From the NCBI GenBank assembly GCA_027603065.1, contig JADGJP010000046.1, positions 120,743-184,742 on the forward strand: a stretch of 64,000 nucleotides of DNA, given 5' to 3'. The notes beneath the pieces were generated by a model. It did not search any database. It had not been told where the DNA came from and saw nothing but the letters and a program-made list of their open reading frames with translations. Position numbers and translations under genes: made by a program. This document shows, piece by piece, positions 31,096 through 41,317 of the stretch. Within the stretch, counting starts at the first letter, position 1. Each line of letters starts with the position of its first letter. The stretch comes from Geranomyces variabilis (Eukaryota > Chytridiomycota > Chytridiomycetes > Spizellomycetales > Powellomycetaceae).

Positions 31096-32258
31096 ATGTC
31101 AAGCAGCGTCAACCCTTTCGTCAGGGCGTATGGTAAACTCACAAACCCCCCCCACTATCCCGCCACAACTGCATCCAACGTAACTCACGTACGAGCAATC
31201 GCTTTCCCTTCATAGACGTCGAAAGAGTCGATTTCCGCGAACAGGTACGGGTGGGGGGGCAGTCTGTCTCGAACCTGCACTATCTTGGCGGTCTCGCACA
31301 GCCTCGTTTTCCACAACAACCAGACCTTTCCCCCTCGTCCCCCAGGGAACTGATATTTTTTTTCTCGTTTTCCCTTTGTGCTTCGAACAACAGACAGCAG
31401 AAGAGCGATATGGTGTTCCCGAAAATTTCCTAGAGATTGAAATCTGCAACCCACAGTTCCACGGCGCCGGGCGAACCAAATATGTCGACTACGAAATTGT
31501 TTGCAATGTAATTCACGAGAGAGAGAGAGAGAGAGATAGGAGAGAACAAAAAGAGAAGGAAGAGCGCAAAGGGGAGACGAAAAAAAGACAAAACAATCGC
31601 ATTATTGGGCGCGCGCATGGGATGGCAGGAAAGAAGTGAATGGAAGGGCCGTCGAAAACACCAGCGGCGGGGCAGCAAGGGATCTTTTTGTTTTTTGCCA
31701 AATCCGCCCCGCCTGAAGAGGAAATTGCTGACGCTGTTCCTTTTATCACTACGTGCCTTTCCCTCCCTGCGTAGACCAACATCCCGGCCTTCAAATTGAA
31801 AGCATCGACCGTTCGACGAAGGTTTAGCGATTTCGAGTGGTTCCGCGACGCGCTGGAACGCGAGAGCACGCGAGTCAACATCCCGCCGCTGCCGCCAAAG
31901 GTGTATTTCAACAACCGGTACTCGGATGAAGTGGTTGAGCAGCGACGGCAAGGGTTGGAGAGGTTTTTGCAGATGTAAGCCGCGCGGGCGCGGGCGGGGG
32001 ACGGCGGCGGAGCCGTCAGGGACATTATTGCTTATTACTATGTTTCCATTGTTTTGCCACCACATACAGAGTCGCCGGCCATCCTCTTCTCCAAACAGGA
32101 TCAAAGGTAAAACAGAAAGGACTGCAAAAGCGCGCGGTCGTATATGTACGAACCGTGTACCATGTTTTTTGTCTGAAAGCTGAACCAGCACTCCATGCAT
32201 CTTCTAGATCCTCTGTCCATTTATTCAAGATCCCAATTTCTCCCGCGATCAGTATTAG
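31096..32258 (+). CDS. SNX3: Sorting nexin 3 (PX-domain, retromer cargo adaptor)
   Basis: Model: 31096..31132, 31216..31244, 31394..31507, 31775..31974, 32070..32106, 32208..32258; six exons in phase, 155 residues. SNX3/Grd19 binds PI3P on endosomes through a PX domain and works with retromer to recycle cargo. The PX landmarks are [33 protein letters not shown], the basic [17 protein letters not shown], the proline loop [12 protein letters not shown], and LERFLQIVAGHPLL. The end [12 protein letters not shown] is typical. A (GA)n microsatellite lies in intron 3 (31517-31536). Size is near yeast and human SNX3. Confident. Confidence 0.95.
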
Positions 32259-32559
32259 CTGGTGGTTTTAGCAATGGTTTTTTTTTCCTTTTCTCTTCTT
32301 GGCAAATGTTCACCCCCCCTTCTTCTCCCGAGTCCCTGAGGCTCGAGGCTGTATATGCAAAATCCCTTACACCCGCACCCGCACCCCATCCCGCACCCTT
32401 CACATATTGATTTCTTTTTTTTCTTTTGTTATTGATAGTGTTTGAAAAAAGAAGAAAAAAAAACTGTAGATCAGCACAGCCGAACGCAACACTTGTATGG
32501 CACACATGGCCCCCTTTGTGGGGACTATTTTAGTTGTCGTCGTCGCCCGCCCCGCTCGG
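32259..32559. other. Short intergenic, convergent 3' ends
   Basis: About 300 bases between the SNX3 and MGM101-like gene ends, T-rich and A-rich tracts (32403-32470), no gene seen. Confidence 0.6.
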
Positions 32560-33393
32560 TTACTTTCTGGCCCAAACCTTCTTCTTTTTCTGCGTCGCTT
32601 GATCAACAACCCATTTCTGCTCAAACACCTGCGCGCGTAACCCATTTACCGTTCGCGGATCCCACAACTCGGACGCAATGCCCAAATCCTTTCCACACCG
32701 CACCAGCGCCACATAATCACACCTGCGTTTCGCTTCCTCCACATCATCAGCATCATTGACATTGACAATCGACGCGTCGCCGATCGCCTCCGACACAAAC
32801 TGGTTGTTGACCAGCAACGAATAGGCGCGATAGATGGTTTTGCCTGTCGATGTGGTGTGGAACGGCGATAGTGGGATGAGCTGCCATGCCGCCACACCGT
32901 CGTCGTCGTCGTCGTCGTTGGCGCCAAATGCCGTGTTGAGGAGGGTGTGGTATGCGGGTTCGGAGAGGTAGAGGTATCCTTTCTGTTGATCGATTTCGAG
33001 TTCTGTGGTGGAGACGGGACGGGAGAGGAGGGCGGCGGTGTGTGGGGCGAATGGGGTCGTGGGTGGTGTGGAGTAGAAGGTGGTGGTGTGGAAGCGGGTG
33101 GTGTCGGTTGGCAGTGGGTGGAATTCTCGTCGCTTTGGCGAGGACTTGTTGGGTTTTGATGCAGGCGGATTGGATGAAGCGCGGGAGGAGAAGGACGAAG
33201 AGGAAGAGGAGGAGGATGAGGATGCGTATGCGAGGGTCCGGCGTAGGGAGAGGAGGAAAGCGGAGGTTGGACAGCAGCAGCCGCACTGGCGTCGCAGGCG
33301 CGGCAGGATGCGGTGATGGCTAATGTTGACAGACATCACGTTGGCAGGTTTGGGCGGCCCGACATGCGCGCCTCTGGCGGTTATGCCTGTCAC
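32560..33393 (-). CDS. MGM101: Mitochondrial genome maintenance protein (Mgm101-like, Rad52-related)
   Basis: Single exon of 277 residues; a start at 33336 (MSVNISHHR) is also possible and gives a more usual presequence. Mgm101 is a Rad52-type single-strand annealing protein of mitochondrial nucleoids needed to keep mtDNA. The N-terminus is Arg/Ser-rich (mitochondrial). After a Ser run come the family elements: an FYSTPP segment, LEIDQQKGYLYLSEPAYHTL (usual: EIKPDGYLYLPEIKYR), KTIYRAYSLLVNNQFVSEA, then the core VRCGKDLGIASELWDPRTV, very close to the canonical CCKDLGIASELWDP. An Asp run (DDDDDDD, GTC repeat) is inserted in the middle. Overall it is a diverged member, but the core is decisive. 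Confidence 0.88.
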   Translation of the reverse strand: MTGITARGAHVGPPKPANVMSVNISHHRILPRLRRQCGCCCPTSAFLLSLRRTLAYASSSSSSSSSSFSSRASSNPPASKPNKSSPKRREFHPLPTDTTRFHTTTFYSTPPTTPFAPHTAALLSRPVSTTELEIDQQKGYLYLSEPAYHTLLNTAFGANDDDDDDGVAAWQLIPLSPFHTTSTGKTIYRAYSLLVNNQFVSEAIGDASIVNVNDADDVEEAKRRCDYVALVRCGKDLGIASELWDPRTVNGLRAQVFEQKWVVDQATQKKKKVWARK

Positions 33394-34045
33394 TCCGCGC
33401 TCGTTGCTTTTGTGAGTTGCTTTGTGAGTTGCTTAAGTAGCTCTCCACCCACAACAACAAGGCCGTCCGTCTCTCAGCGATTCTCCCTCTGTCTCTCTCT
33501 CTCTCTCTCTGTGTGTGTGTTTCTCCCTCGCTCTCTCCCTCTCTCCCTCTTTCTTGATCGTTTTGTGAATAGAAAATAGAAAATGTAGGTACCTTTCGGA
33601 GCGCGAACCATTCACATCCGCCGAGGCGTCGAGGCCGCTTCCTATAAAGGCACCAGTAGTCATTCATCTTGCGATGCGCAGAATCACGTTGTGATTCCTG
33701 GCAATGCTGCTCCACGAGGCCCATACGAGCCTGGTGCAACACTGTGGCTGCATGCTTTGCTTTTTAAAAGAAAACCGCAAACGGGGGATGCGCGGTGGGG
33801 CCCGCCTTTTATAGTCTGCAGAAGGGACAGAAAGAAAATGGAACGTGGCGCAGGACTGTGGCGCGCGCATCACGTGAAGTGGTCAGCTGACTAAGCGATT
33901 ACGCGAGCTGCCAGCAAATGTCACTGTCACTGTCAATGTCGCTGTCACTATCCGCGCCCCCCCGCCCTCGCCCGCGCCATTCTTTCCCAATGCTGCTCAA
34001 GCATCTCGCATTTACACTGCAACTCCACACACACCCTGTCGAATC
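33394..34045. promoter_or_regulatory. Divergent region between MGM101-like and OS-9 genes
   Basis: A 652-base gap. It contains a CT/GT microsatellite (33492-33520). A minus-strand piece, 33592-33670 (MNDYWCLYRKRPRRLGG then a donor gtacct), looks exon-like and could be a very small gene, but no partner exon or family is clear. Confidence 0.35.
33492..33520. repeat. (CT)n(GT)n microsatellite
   Basis: Twenty bases of CT repeats followed by ten of GT repeats, in the divergent gap upstream of MGM101-like and OS-9. Confidence 0.9.
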
Positions 34046-36484
34046 GTGATGTTGCTTCCAGCAGCCGCCGCACAAACCGCAACCGCGCTGCCTTCCGTCT
34101 TTGCCGTTGCCGCCGTCGCAGCCGCCGCTCTGACGCTCGCCTCCAACCCCGTCGCCGCCTCCTCCTCCTCCTCCTCCTCCTCGTCGCCAGGTGCAGCTGC
34201 CGCAAACTTCAACCCGTACGCGGACCTCTTCGCCGTACCACAACACCAACTCCTCTTCACAAAACCCCTCACAACACCGTCCCAAATCCAACTCCTAAAC
34301 ACCACCACACAACAATCCGGCGGCACAGCCCTCACAATCAAAACCCGCCACGGAAAAGATTTCATCTGCGCTCTTCCAGAAGCTCAAAAGAAGAAGCAAA
34401 AGGCCGCATCATCATCTCACTCGTCATCATCACAAGTCTCAACCGCAGACCCCGCGCAACGCCGAGACCTTGCCTTGCGCTCCGCCCAAACCGCACTCTC
34501 GCCCGACAACTACCCAGGCTGCCTGCTGTTTTCCCAAACCGGTGGCTACTGGACATACGAGTTCTGCCCATACCACCATGTCCGGCAGTTTCACGCGATC
34601 AGCGAAGCCGATGCGGCGAAACTGACGGTCGCGCAGCGCAAAGAGCGGGAGGCGCAGAATTACTATATCGGCCGGCGCCAACAGCAAGCGGCGGTTGGGG
34701 AATCGCTGGTGCAGCCGAGGGCGGAGGATGGAGAGTTGGTGGTTGTGGAGCATGAGAATCCGGCGGGTAGGAAGAGCGCGTATGTTAGTCAGAAGTGGGA
34801 GGGTGGCACCGCGTGCGAGGTCAATGGGGTGGTGAATGGGGAGAGAAGTGTTGAGATTCAGGTATGTGTGCGAGCGCAAGCGAGAGCGCGGTGCGCGCGA
34901 TGAGCGCACATAACTGAACCGTCTTCTTCTCAATTGGCCTTTTTCTTTCCATGCTTTTAGTACTTTTGCAACCCACAAGCAACACACGACATCATTTCCC
35001 AAATCCGAGAAACCGCCACCTGCAAATACCTCGTCACGGTACACACATCGCGCCTCTGCAACGACCCATTCTTCATCCCGCACTCATTGCACGGCGAAGT
35101 GGACGTTCGATCCATCCACTGCCACCCGATTCTCCTCGCGAGTACTAGTCCCCCGTCGTCGTCGTCGTCGTCATCGTCATCACGACCCGCTGTTCAGTCC
35201 GGGGTCGACATCAATGAGGAGCTTGAGCAAAAAATGGTCACTGCCGCGCGAGACCATAATCTCGAGAACGTTGCCCTAAGTGCGCTGTTCAATTGGAAAC
35301 GACAGCGACAGACCCAACTACAACAGCAGCAGCAGCAAACGCGAATCATAAACGCCGCCGCTGCGACAAGTCCCGTAGACCGAAAAAGCCCCACACTCGC
35401 GGAGTACAAAGCCGCGTCATCGTCCTCGTCCAAAGATGATTCGCCAGACACGGTTATAGCGTTTAGCAATGCGTTGAATGAAGCCGTTGAGAGTTTGACT
35501 AGTTGGTGGCTTGCGGATGATGGTGATGGTGATGATGACAACGATAACGAGACTGGCAAAGAGAGGAGCGAGGAGGATGACGAGAGGGTAACCGCCGCGC
35601 TGTTTCAGAAAAAGATTGATGATATTGTTTCCCGGCTTGCGAAGCAGATCCCTGCTGCCTCTGGTGGTGGTGGTGGAGGTGGAGCGAGGCGGGACGCAAA
35701 CGCAAACGCAAACGCCGGCGCTGGTGCTGGAACGACTGCAGGTGCAGGCGGCGGCGGCGGCGGCGCGACCGCAAAAGCAAAACCCGTCAAACCCGTCATC
35801 CAGCAAAAGATCATTCAACTGAAACCCCACCAAAAACCTCTCACCACCACCGACAAACAACAACAACAACAAAAACAACAACAACAACCCGCACGCGCAA
35901 ACAACAAGCCCAAAATCATCTTTGCCGACGACGAGGCTGATGCGAACGCTGCTGCGGGTGGAGTAGTCGTTACGCCCGAATACGTTGCTGAACGCGTCGC
36001 GGAGCTGTTTGGCGATGTATGGGGTGATCACCACCAACAACAGCACACCGACGGTGATCGAGACAAAAAGAAACCGAAATCTGACGCTAAAAAGGAGAAC
36101 CAGCAAACGCAGACGCAGAAAAAGAAGAAGCCCGCGGCGGCGGTGGTTAAACCCGGCGTGACGTGGCGGATGACCTATGGCGGCGATGGAGGTGGCGGTG
36201 GCGGTGGCGGTGGTGATGGTCCACAACAACAGCAGCAACGGCAAAGGGTTGTTGTGCAGACCGGGTTTAGCGATGGGCGCAAGAAGCAACCTGTTCCCGC
36301 GGCGGGGGATGGGCAAGGAGGAAGTGAGCAGCCGGGTAAAAGAGCGGGCGAGGACGACGGGCGGCCCGTGGCGACGAGTAAGCGTAAGCAAGCGAAACCG
36401 GCTGGAGGTGGTGGTGGTGGTGGTGGTGGCAGTGGTGCGGCTAAAGACGGGGAGCGCAAGAATGTTGTTGTCGGACGTCTCTGA
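34046..36484 (+). CDS. YOS9: ER lectin OS-9/Yos9 with MRH domain
   Basis: Model: 34046..34861, 34961..36484; one intron in phase, 779 residues. Yos9/OS-9 reads trimmed mannose on misfolded glycoproteins in the ER lumen and hands them to the Hrd1 ligase (ERAD). A hydrophobic start (LPSVFAVAAVAAAALTLAS) acts as signal peptide. The MRH domain is complete: GGYWTYEFCPYHHVRQFH, the sugar-binding QKWEGGTACE, RSVEIQYFCNP, and ETATCKYLVTVHTSRLC. The remaining ~450 residues are low-complexity, with Ser, Gln, Gly (GGN repeats) and basic runs. No HDEL-type retention signal ends the protein (it ends VVVGRL), unlike yeast Yos9. Length exceeds human OS-9. The lectin assignment is firm. Confidence 0.9.
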
Positions 36485-36783
36485 AAAGACGAAACGATAC
36501 CATCTGGCCAACGTCCCAATCCCTTTTTCTGCAGACAACACACACACACACATACACACACACACATAAAACGCAAATCTGTACATCTACATACCTGCCT
36601 CCATGTACGTTGTCAAAAAATTACTGAATCAACCCCTCCTTTTTTTTTTGATCAAAACAAATTATTGCAATTCTATGTAATATCACTCAACCACTTCCAT
36701 GTGTTTTTGTTTTTTGTTATTTTGTTTTCTTTCAGGCCTTTCACAACTCCCCCCCTATTCCTTACACGCCCCGCGCTTACGCT
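36485..36783. other. Intergenic with (CA)n microsatellite
   Basis: Bases 36538-36566 are a CACACA run with two ATAC interruptions. The rest is T-rich, between convergent gene ends. No gene seen. Confidence 0.75.
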
Positions 36784-37057
36784 TTACCGCCCATACCCAA
36801 TATAAACCTTCACGCCCGTCGCGCCCTTCTTGTTAACCCACACGCTTTTCGCAAAATCGACATACGCACCACCGACATTGCCGGTGCCCAACCTCCCATA
36901 CGCAAACCTCTGCGTCGACGACCGCGTGCCCCTCCGTCCCGTGACCTCGATTCTGAAGCCCGTGATTTTGCCCAACTGCGTTTGCTTTGAAAGCGCGGGT
37001 GAGGGGAGGTGGATGTGCCGGGTTAGGACTGTGGGTAAAGGGATGTCGCGGAGATAC

Positions 37058-37106
<49 letters not shown>

Positions 37107-37509
37107 GCGATTGTTGTGATGGGGAGGAGGGAGAAGCGCTGAGTGAGTCGAGGGCGGATTGGGTTGCGAGACCGGATTTGGCGTAGAGTTCTGAGCGTTG
37201 GCGTAACGGGATGTTGTGGAGGGTGCTTGCCGATGCCGATGCTGATGCTGATGCGCTTGATGATGCAGAGGCTGATGGTGCTGATGATGGCTGGTTGTTG
37301 TGGAAGGGCGTGGGCACAAACTTGTCAAAGTTGTACTGCTTTGGCACCTTGCCCTATTTGCGAGGGTAAGAACACAAGAGAGTGAGTGTGAGAATCACTG
37401 ACTGACAGCCCGATGCATGGAGACCAAGCGCAGGCATGCATACCTTTGGGGCGAGGGCGGTGACGTGGGCCAGCTGCTTGAGGAACTTTGCGTAGGTTTC
37501 CGCTGCCAT
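36784..37509 (-). CDS. Mitochondrial small-subunit ribosomal protein uS3m, nucleus-encoded
   Basis: Model: complement(36784..37353, 37444..37509), phase 0 intron, 211 residues. The C-terminal 60 residues match the mitochondrial S3/Var1 family end: LGKITGFRIEVTGRRGTRSS, YGRLGTGN, then KGATGVKVYIGYG. The protein would sit at the mRNA entry of the mitoribosome. Exon 1 (MAAETYAKFLKQLAHVTALAPK) resembles a mitochondrial amphipathic lead. The middle holds Ser/Ala and a long Gln run from a GTT repeat (about 37058-37107). In many fungi this gene is still carried by mtDNA, so a nuclear copy with introns suggests an established transfer. It is head-to-head with TIM17. Confidence 0.78.
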
Positions 37510-37727
37510 TTGAGGATGGTTGACTGACGGGGAGAGCGACGGAGAGAAGATCGACGAGTCCCTTTCTGCGTGCGCTTACGCGATGCATTTGCTAAGCGCA
37601 TAGAAACGTCCTCTCTCTCGCTCTCTTTCCTCCGCACAGCCAGTCAGCGACTACTCGAAAGGCAACCAGCACAACACAACACAACACACACGACCCCCCT
37701 CTCCAACCCCCTACTCGGATCCTCGCA
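37510..37727. promoter_or_regulatory. Bidirectional promoter of uS3m and TIM17
   Basis: Only 218 bases separate the two start codons, both of genes for mitochondrial proteins. The region has a CTCTCTCGCTCTCTTTCC tract (37611-37630) and an ACAACACAACACAAC run (37670-37690) just before TIM17. Shared control is inference. Confidence 0.5.
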
Positions 37728-38393
37728 ATGACAAAGGGCGCAGACCACAGCAGAGACCCCTGCCCATACTCCATCGTCAACGACATTGGCGTCGGCTTCT
37801 GCATGGGCGCAATGGGCGGCTCCGTCTGGCACGGCTTCAAAGGCTACCGCAACTCCCCGCGCGGCGAACGCTTCTCCGGCTCCCTCTCCGCAATCAAAGC
37901 CCGTGCGCCCGTACTCGGCGGGAACTTTGCCGTCTGGTCCGGCCTCTTCAACGCCGGCGACTGCATGATTGCCTCCGTGCGCGGCAAAGAAGACGCTTGG
38001 AACCCGATAATGGCTGGTGCTGCGACCGGTGCGATCTTGGCAGCACGGAGCGGGCCGAAGGTTATGGCGATTAGCGCGGTGTTTGGTGGTGCGATCTTGG
38101 CGGCGATGGAAGGTGTTAGTGCGATGATTACGAGGATGAGTGCGGATTCGTATACGCCGCAGGCGCCGGCGTTGCCCGCGGATTTCCAGCCTGCGACCGC
38201 GCAGGAGCAGCTTGCTGCGCTTGGTGGTGGTGGTGCATCATCAGGATCGTCGTCTACAGCGTTCCCGTCGGAAGCGCAGCAGCAGCAAGCGTTTCAGCAC
38301 CAGACGCCGGACGCCTACCAGGCGCAACAACAGCAACAAGCGCCGCCGGCACCCGCGCCCATAAAACGGGGCCTGTTTGGGCTCTCCGGATAG
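37728..38393 (+). CDS. TIM17: Mitochondrial import inner membrane translocase subunit Tim17
   Basis: Single exon, 221 residues. Tim17 with Tim23 forms the presequence translocase (TIM23 complex). The start MTKGADHSRDPCPYSIVNDI and the first membrane segment FCMGAMGGSVWHGFKGYRNS are near-invariant, including the conserved DPCP and cysteines. Three more membrane segments follow (APVLGGNFAVWSGLFNAGDC, IMAGAATGAILAARSG, MAISAVFGGAILAAMEG). The tail after residue 145 is Pro/Gln-rich and longer than in yeast Tim17 (158 residues). No introns, unlike most neighbours. Confident. Confidence 0.97.
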   Translation: MTKGADHSRDPCPYSIVNDIGVGFCMGAMGGSVWHGFKGYRNSPRGERFSGSLSAIKARAPVLGGNFAVWSGLFNAGDCMIASVRGKEDAWNPIMAGAATGAILAARSGPKVMAISAVFGGAILAAMEGVSAMITRMSADSYTPQAPALPADFQPATAQEQLAALGGGGASSGSSSTAFPSEAQQQQAFQHQTPDAYQAQQQQQAPPAPAPIKRGLFGLSG

Positions 38394-39032
38394 AGAGCGC
38401 GGATATTCGCTCACTTTTGGCGCGAACAGTCAGAGTCATCATGGGGGCTTTTGACACCTACTACTCCCACCTCTTTCGGGCAACGTTCACCAAAATCCCG
38501 GCCGAAAACGAGGACGCCTCCAATCGTACATAACAGCAGTCCTTTCACATCGTCTCCTTGCCTATACAACTGACATCTCTGTTCTTCATTACGCACGCGA
38601 GGGGGCACCACCCACCACACACCGCTCTCACGCTTCGAAACCGCCTTTCCCACATTCCACTTTCTGTGCATAGTGATCGTCCATTTTTCATTCACGTCTC
38701 TCTCCTCCCTCCCTCGCCTCCCTCGCGGCGTGCGCACACGATGATCTTTAGATATGTTTTTTCCGTAATATTTAGAAAAATCCACAATGCGTCAGTATTT
38801 TTTTCTTTTTTAAGTTTGGACTTTTTTCGGACACAGGGCAAGCGGCTGCGCTTTCCGCGCCTTGCGTTGGCTGACAGGAGGCCGGCAGCGCGGCAGGCCT
38901 CTGCGGGGAGCCAGCTAGGTTACTAGAAGCATGTGTACGAGATGACCAAACTGGTATTTTGTTGAATATACGCCAACTACAAACTACCGCTATATACACT
39001 TGCTGTTTGCCGCTAAAGATGCACCATTCATT
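38394..39032. other. Intergenic, convergent 3' ends
   Basis: A 639-base gap after TIM17 up to the end of the next minus-strand gene. Frames here have no family similarity or splice logic. Nothing else is seen. Confidence 0.5.
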
Positions 39033-39907
39033 TCAAGCCTCCTGCGACGGCCATTCGGGGATCTGAGCACGTTTGTCGCTGGGATCATATTTGGGAATCG
39101 GTAGCTGGATCTGAAGTGAAGGTTGCGGTCGATGTAAACGTAGTCCTGTAACGCCAAAGGCGGACCTCATTACGTACCATCTCGAGCAAGTAATCATGCA
39201 GAGAGTTCAAACGAATGATAGCTTGATCGATCCTGACAGGGTCGGAAGAGATAATTCTGATGTCCTAAAGCAATGAAAATCACCCATTGAACAAGATTTT
39301 TAGATGGAGTTTTACAGCATGCGAGACGCCAGCAAGCGAAAGTATACGTATTCCGCGTGGTCGTAAAACATGCAGGTTTCGGTATCATTTGCAACCTTCA
39401 GTGGCCAGTGTGACAAAAAACCGAGTGAGAACCAAACTGAAATGAGAAACAATTCCTGACCAAGAAAGTACCGACCCTACTGAGATAAAAGATGAGGTCC
39501 CGTTCCTCCAGAGGCGAGAGTCTGTCCAGCACCTGCTCCTCAAATTTCCATCCTCTCTCGTTTGCCCTTAAATGCTGCTGCTGTCCACGAGTGCACTCCT
39601 TGCACCCGTGCATTTTGAAGATCTTTGACCGCAGCCTCAGAGACGGCGACAGCATGTTTTCGGCGTAGAATCTGACGTCCGATGACATAGTGGTGGGTTG
39701 GCAGGCGGAGGCAGCTTGCGACTCCTCCCAGGTCTCAAGCGGCAGTTCAGTCTGTGTTTCGTCGACGGGAGGGCCGAAGCTGATAGACTCCTCCAACTCG
39801 TCGCACTCTGTAGTGGCGAGTACGGCGGGAGAGGGCAGCGTGGGGATGCCGTCGTCAAACACAGACAGTTTGCCTGCTGTGTCTTGCCTGTTGTTGTTGT
39901 TGGACAT
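39033..39907 (-). CDS. Hypothetical conserved-looking protein
   Basis: Model: complement(39033..39110, 39178..39264, about 39316..39395, 39476..39907). Exon 1 has MSNNNNRQDTAG and a later core MSSDVRFYAENMLSPSLRLR, with a KMHGCKECTRGQQQH Cys pair. The next exons read CMFYDHAEYVYFRLLASRM, RIISSDPVRIDQAIIRLNSL and IQLPIPKYDPSDKRAQIPEW, well-behaved protein sequence. The 3' border of exon 2 does not fit in phase when cut at 39316; cutting at GTATAC (about 39348) restores phase but removes the VYFRLLASRM part, so one border is wrong. No known domain. An upstream ATG at 39973 is possible. Confidence 0.6.
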
Positions 39908-40063
39908 GTCGGAGTGTGGGGTGAGCGAAACCGACAGCTTTCCGTCCGAAACGAGACGACCAGCGAGACACACATTTTAACTTCCTCCTCCAAGCAGCGC
40001 AAACAAGCATCCCCCCTGTCCAAAGCAAGCGCCCCACACCCCTCATACATATACCCGACACAA

Positions 40064-40399
40064 ATGGACGATGACTTTGATACCGGCCCAGCAGCCGCAG
40101 AAGAGGATCTGTCGCTTCCAAAAGGTTGAAAATCCAAAATGAAAAACGCTCGCCTCAAAACGAATACTTTGAGTTGACATGGGGGGTCGTTTTTCTTGCA
40201 CACCCTTGGCCCCACCCTAAATAGCGACAGTAACAAAACTCATAAACGAGATGCTGCCAGAGGATATCAATTGCGCCAAAGAGGCACGGGATTTGATTGC
40301 GGAGTGTTGTGTTGGTGAGAGAGCGAGCGAGGCCGTTTGATTTTTTTTTTTCGCGGCTTTTTTAAACTGAGAGAACGTAACCCCTTCCTATTTTGTGTG

Positions 40400-40430
<31 letters not shown>

Positions 40431-41068
40431 TCCGGTTCTTCTTATTCGATTCAGAATTTATACACTTGATTTCCACACAAGGTAGAAACAAAAGAGCAGG
40501 GCGGGGGCGGGGATCCCCTTTCCTCGTTTTGTCAAAGGGGGTTTCCTAATCCACTGCACAATCACCCCTCTTCTTTATATTCAAAAGCCAACGAAGCATG
40601 CGAAAAGGAAGCGAAAAAGACGATCGCTGGGGAACATGTTATCACTGCTTTGCAGGTGAGAGGGAGGGGCCGGATATCAAGCAAACACTTCTTCCTCTCA
40701 TTCATGTTTCTGTTTTTATTCCCCGCAAACAGGAATTAGGTTTCGAGTCGTACATTCCCGAAGTACAAGAAGCGTACGATGAGCACAGTAAAGCGACAAA
40801 GGTAAACACCCCCCCACCCCACGCGCACATGCCACAAGTTTCTTTTTTTCATTGTTTTTTTTTTGTCCGCCACCCCGCACAGGACCGCGTTAAAGGCGCA
40901 CAGAAGAAGGAATCGCAGCATACCCCTGAAGAGCTTGAAGAGATGCAGGCTGCGCTGTTTGCGAAAGCAAGGGCGAGGTTGAATTCGGTTTCGGCTGCTG
41001 GTGGTGGTGGCGCGGGGGCGGCTGCAGGGGGTGATGGTGCGGGCGATGCAGGCGCGTCGTCCGGTTGA
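40064..41068 (+). CDS. DR1: NC2 beta (Dr1), TBP-associated repressor with histone fold
   Basis: Model: 40064..40124, 40225..40314, 40455..40481, 40588..40655, 40733..40801, 40883..41068; six exons in phase, 166 residues. NC2 beta pairs with NC2 alpha, binds TBP on promoter DNA and regulates RNA polymerase II initiation. The histone fold is complete: DLSLPKATVTKLINEMLPED, then CAKEARDLIAECCVEFIHLI, KEAKKTIAGEHVITALQ and LGFESYIPEV. The tail is Ala/Gly-rich. Exon 3 is only 27 bases, a micro-exon confirmed by phase and similarity. A (CT)n tract (40401-40424) lies just upstream of it. Confident. Confidence 0.95.
40401..40424. repeat. (CT)n microsatellite in DR1 intron 2
   Basis: Twelve CT units directly upstream of the 27-base micro-exon; such a polypyrimidine tract could help define that small exon. 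Confidence 0.9.
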
Positions 41069-41317
41069 ACAGCAAAGGTTGAACAGCAAAAAGCGCATTC
41101 ACCCAGACGAGAGAGAGAGAGAGAGAGGGGGGGGCGGAATGCGCAGAGAGAGGTGGAGGACAAACAAACACACAAGCTGAAAAATTTTGTATATATAAAT
41201 GAGGGGGAGAGATGAGCTATGTATGAAAAGAAATGCTAACATTATTTGAGATAAAAATGAGGAGGAATGAGGATAGCGGGTTGGTCATCTACCATAATGG
41301 AAAGGCGCAAGGTCTAT

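Noticed and set aside
35417-36586. Long minus-strand open frame (389 residues) opposite OS-9
   Set aside because: It is a shadow of the repeat-rich OS-9 tail. It shows no domain and is full of repeats caused by the GGN/CAA bias.
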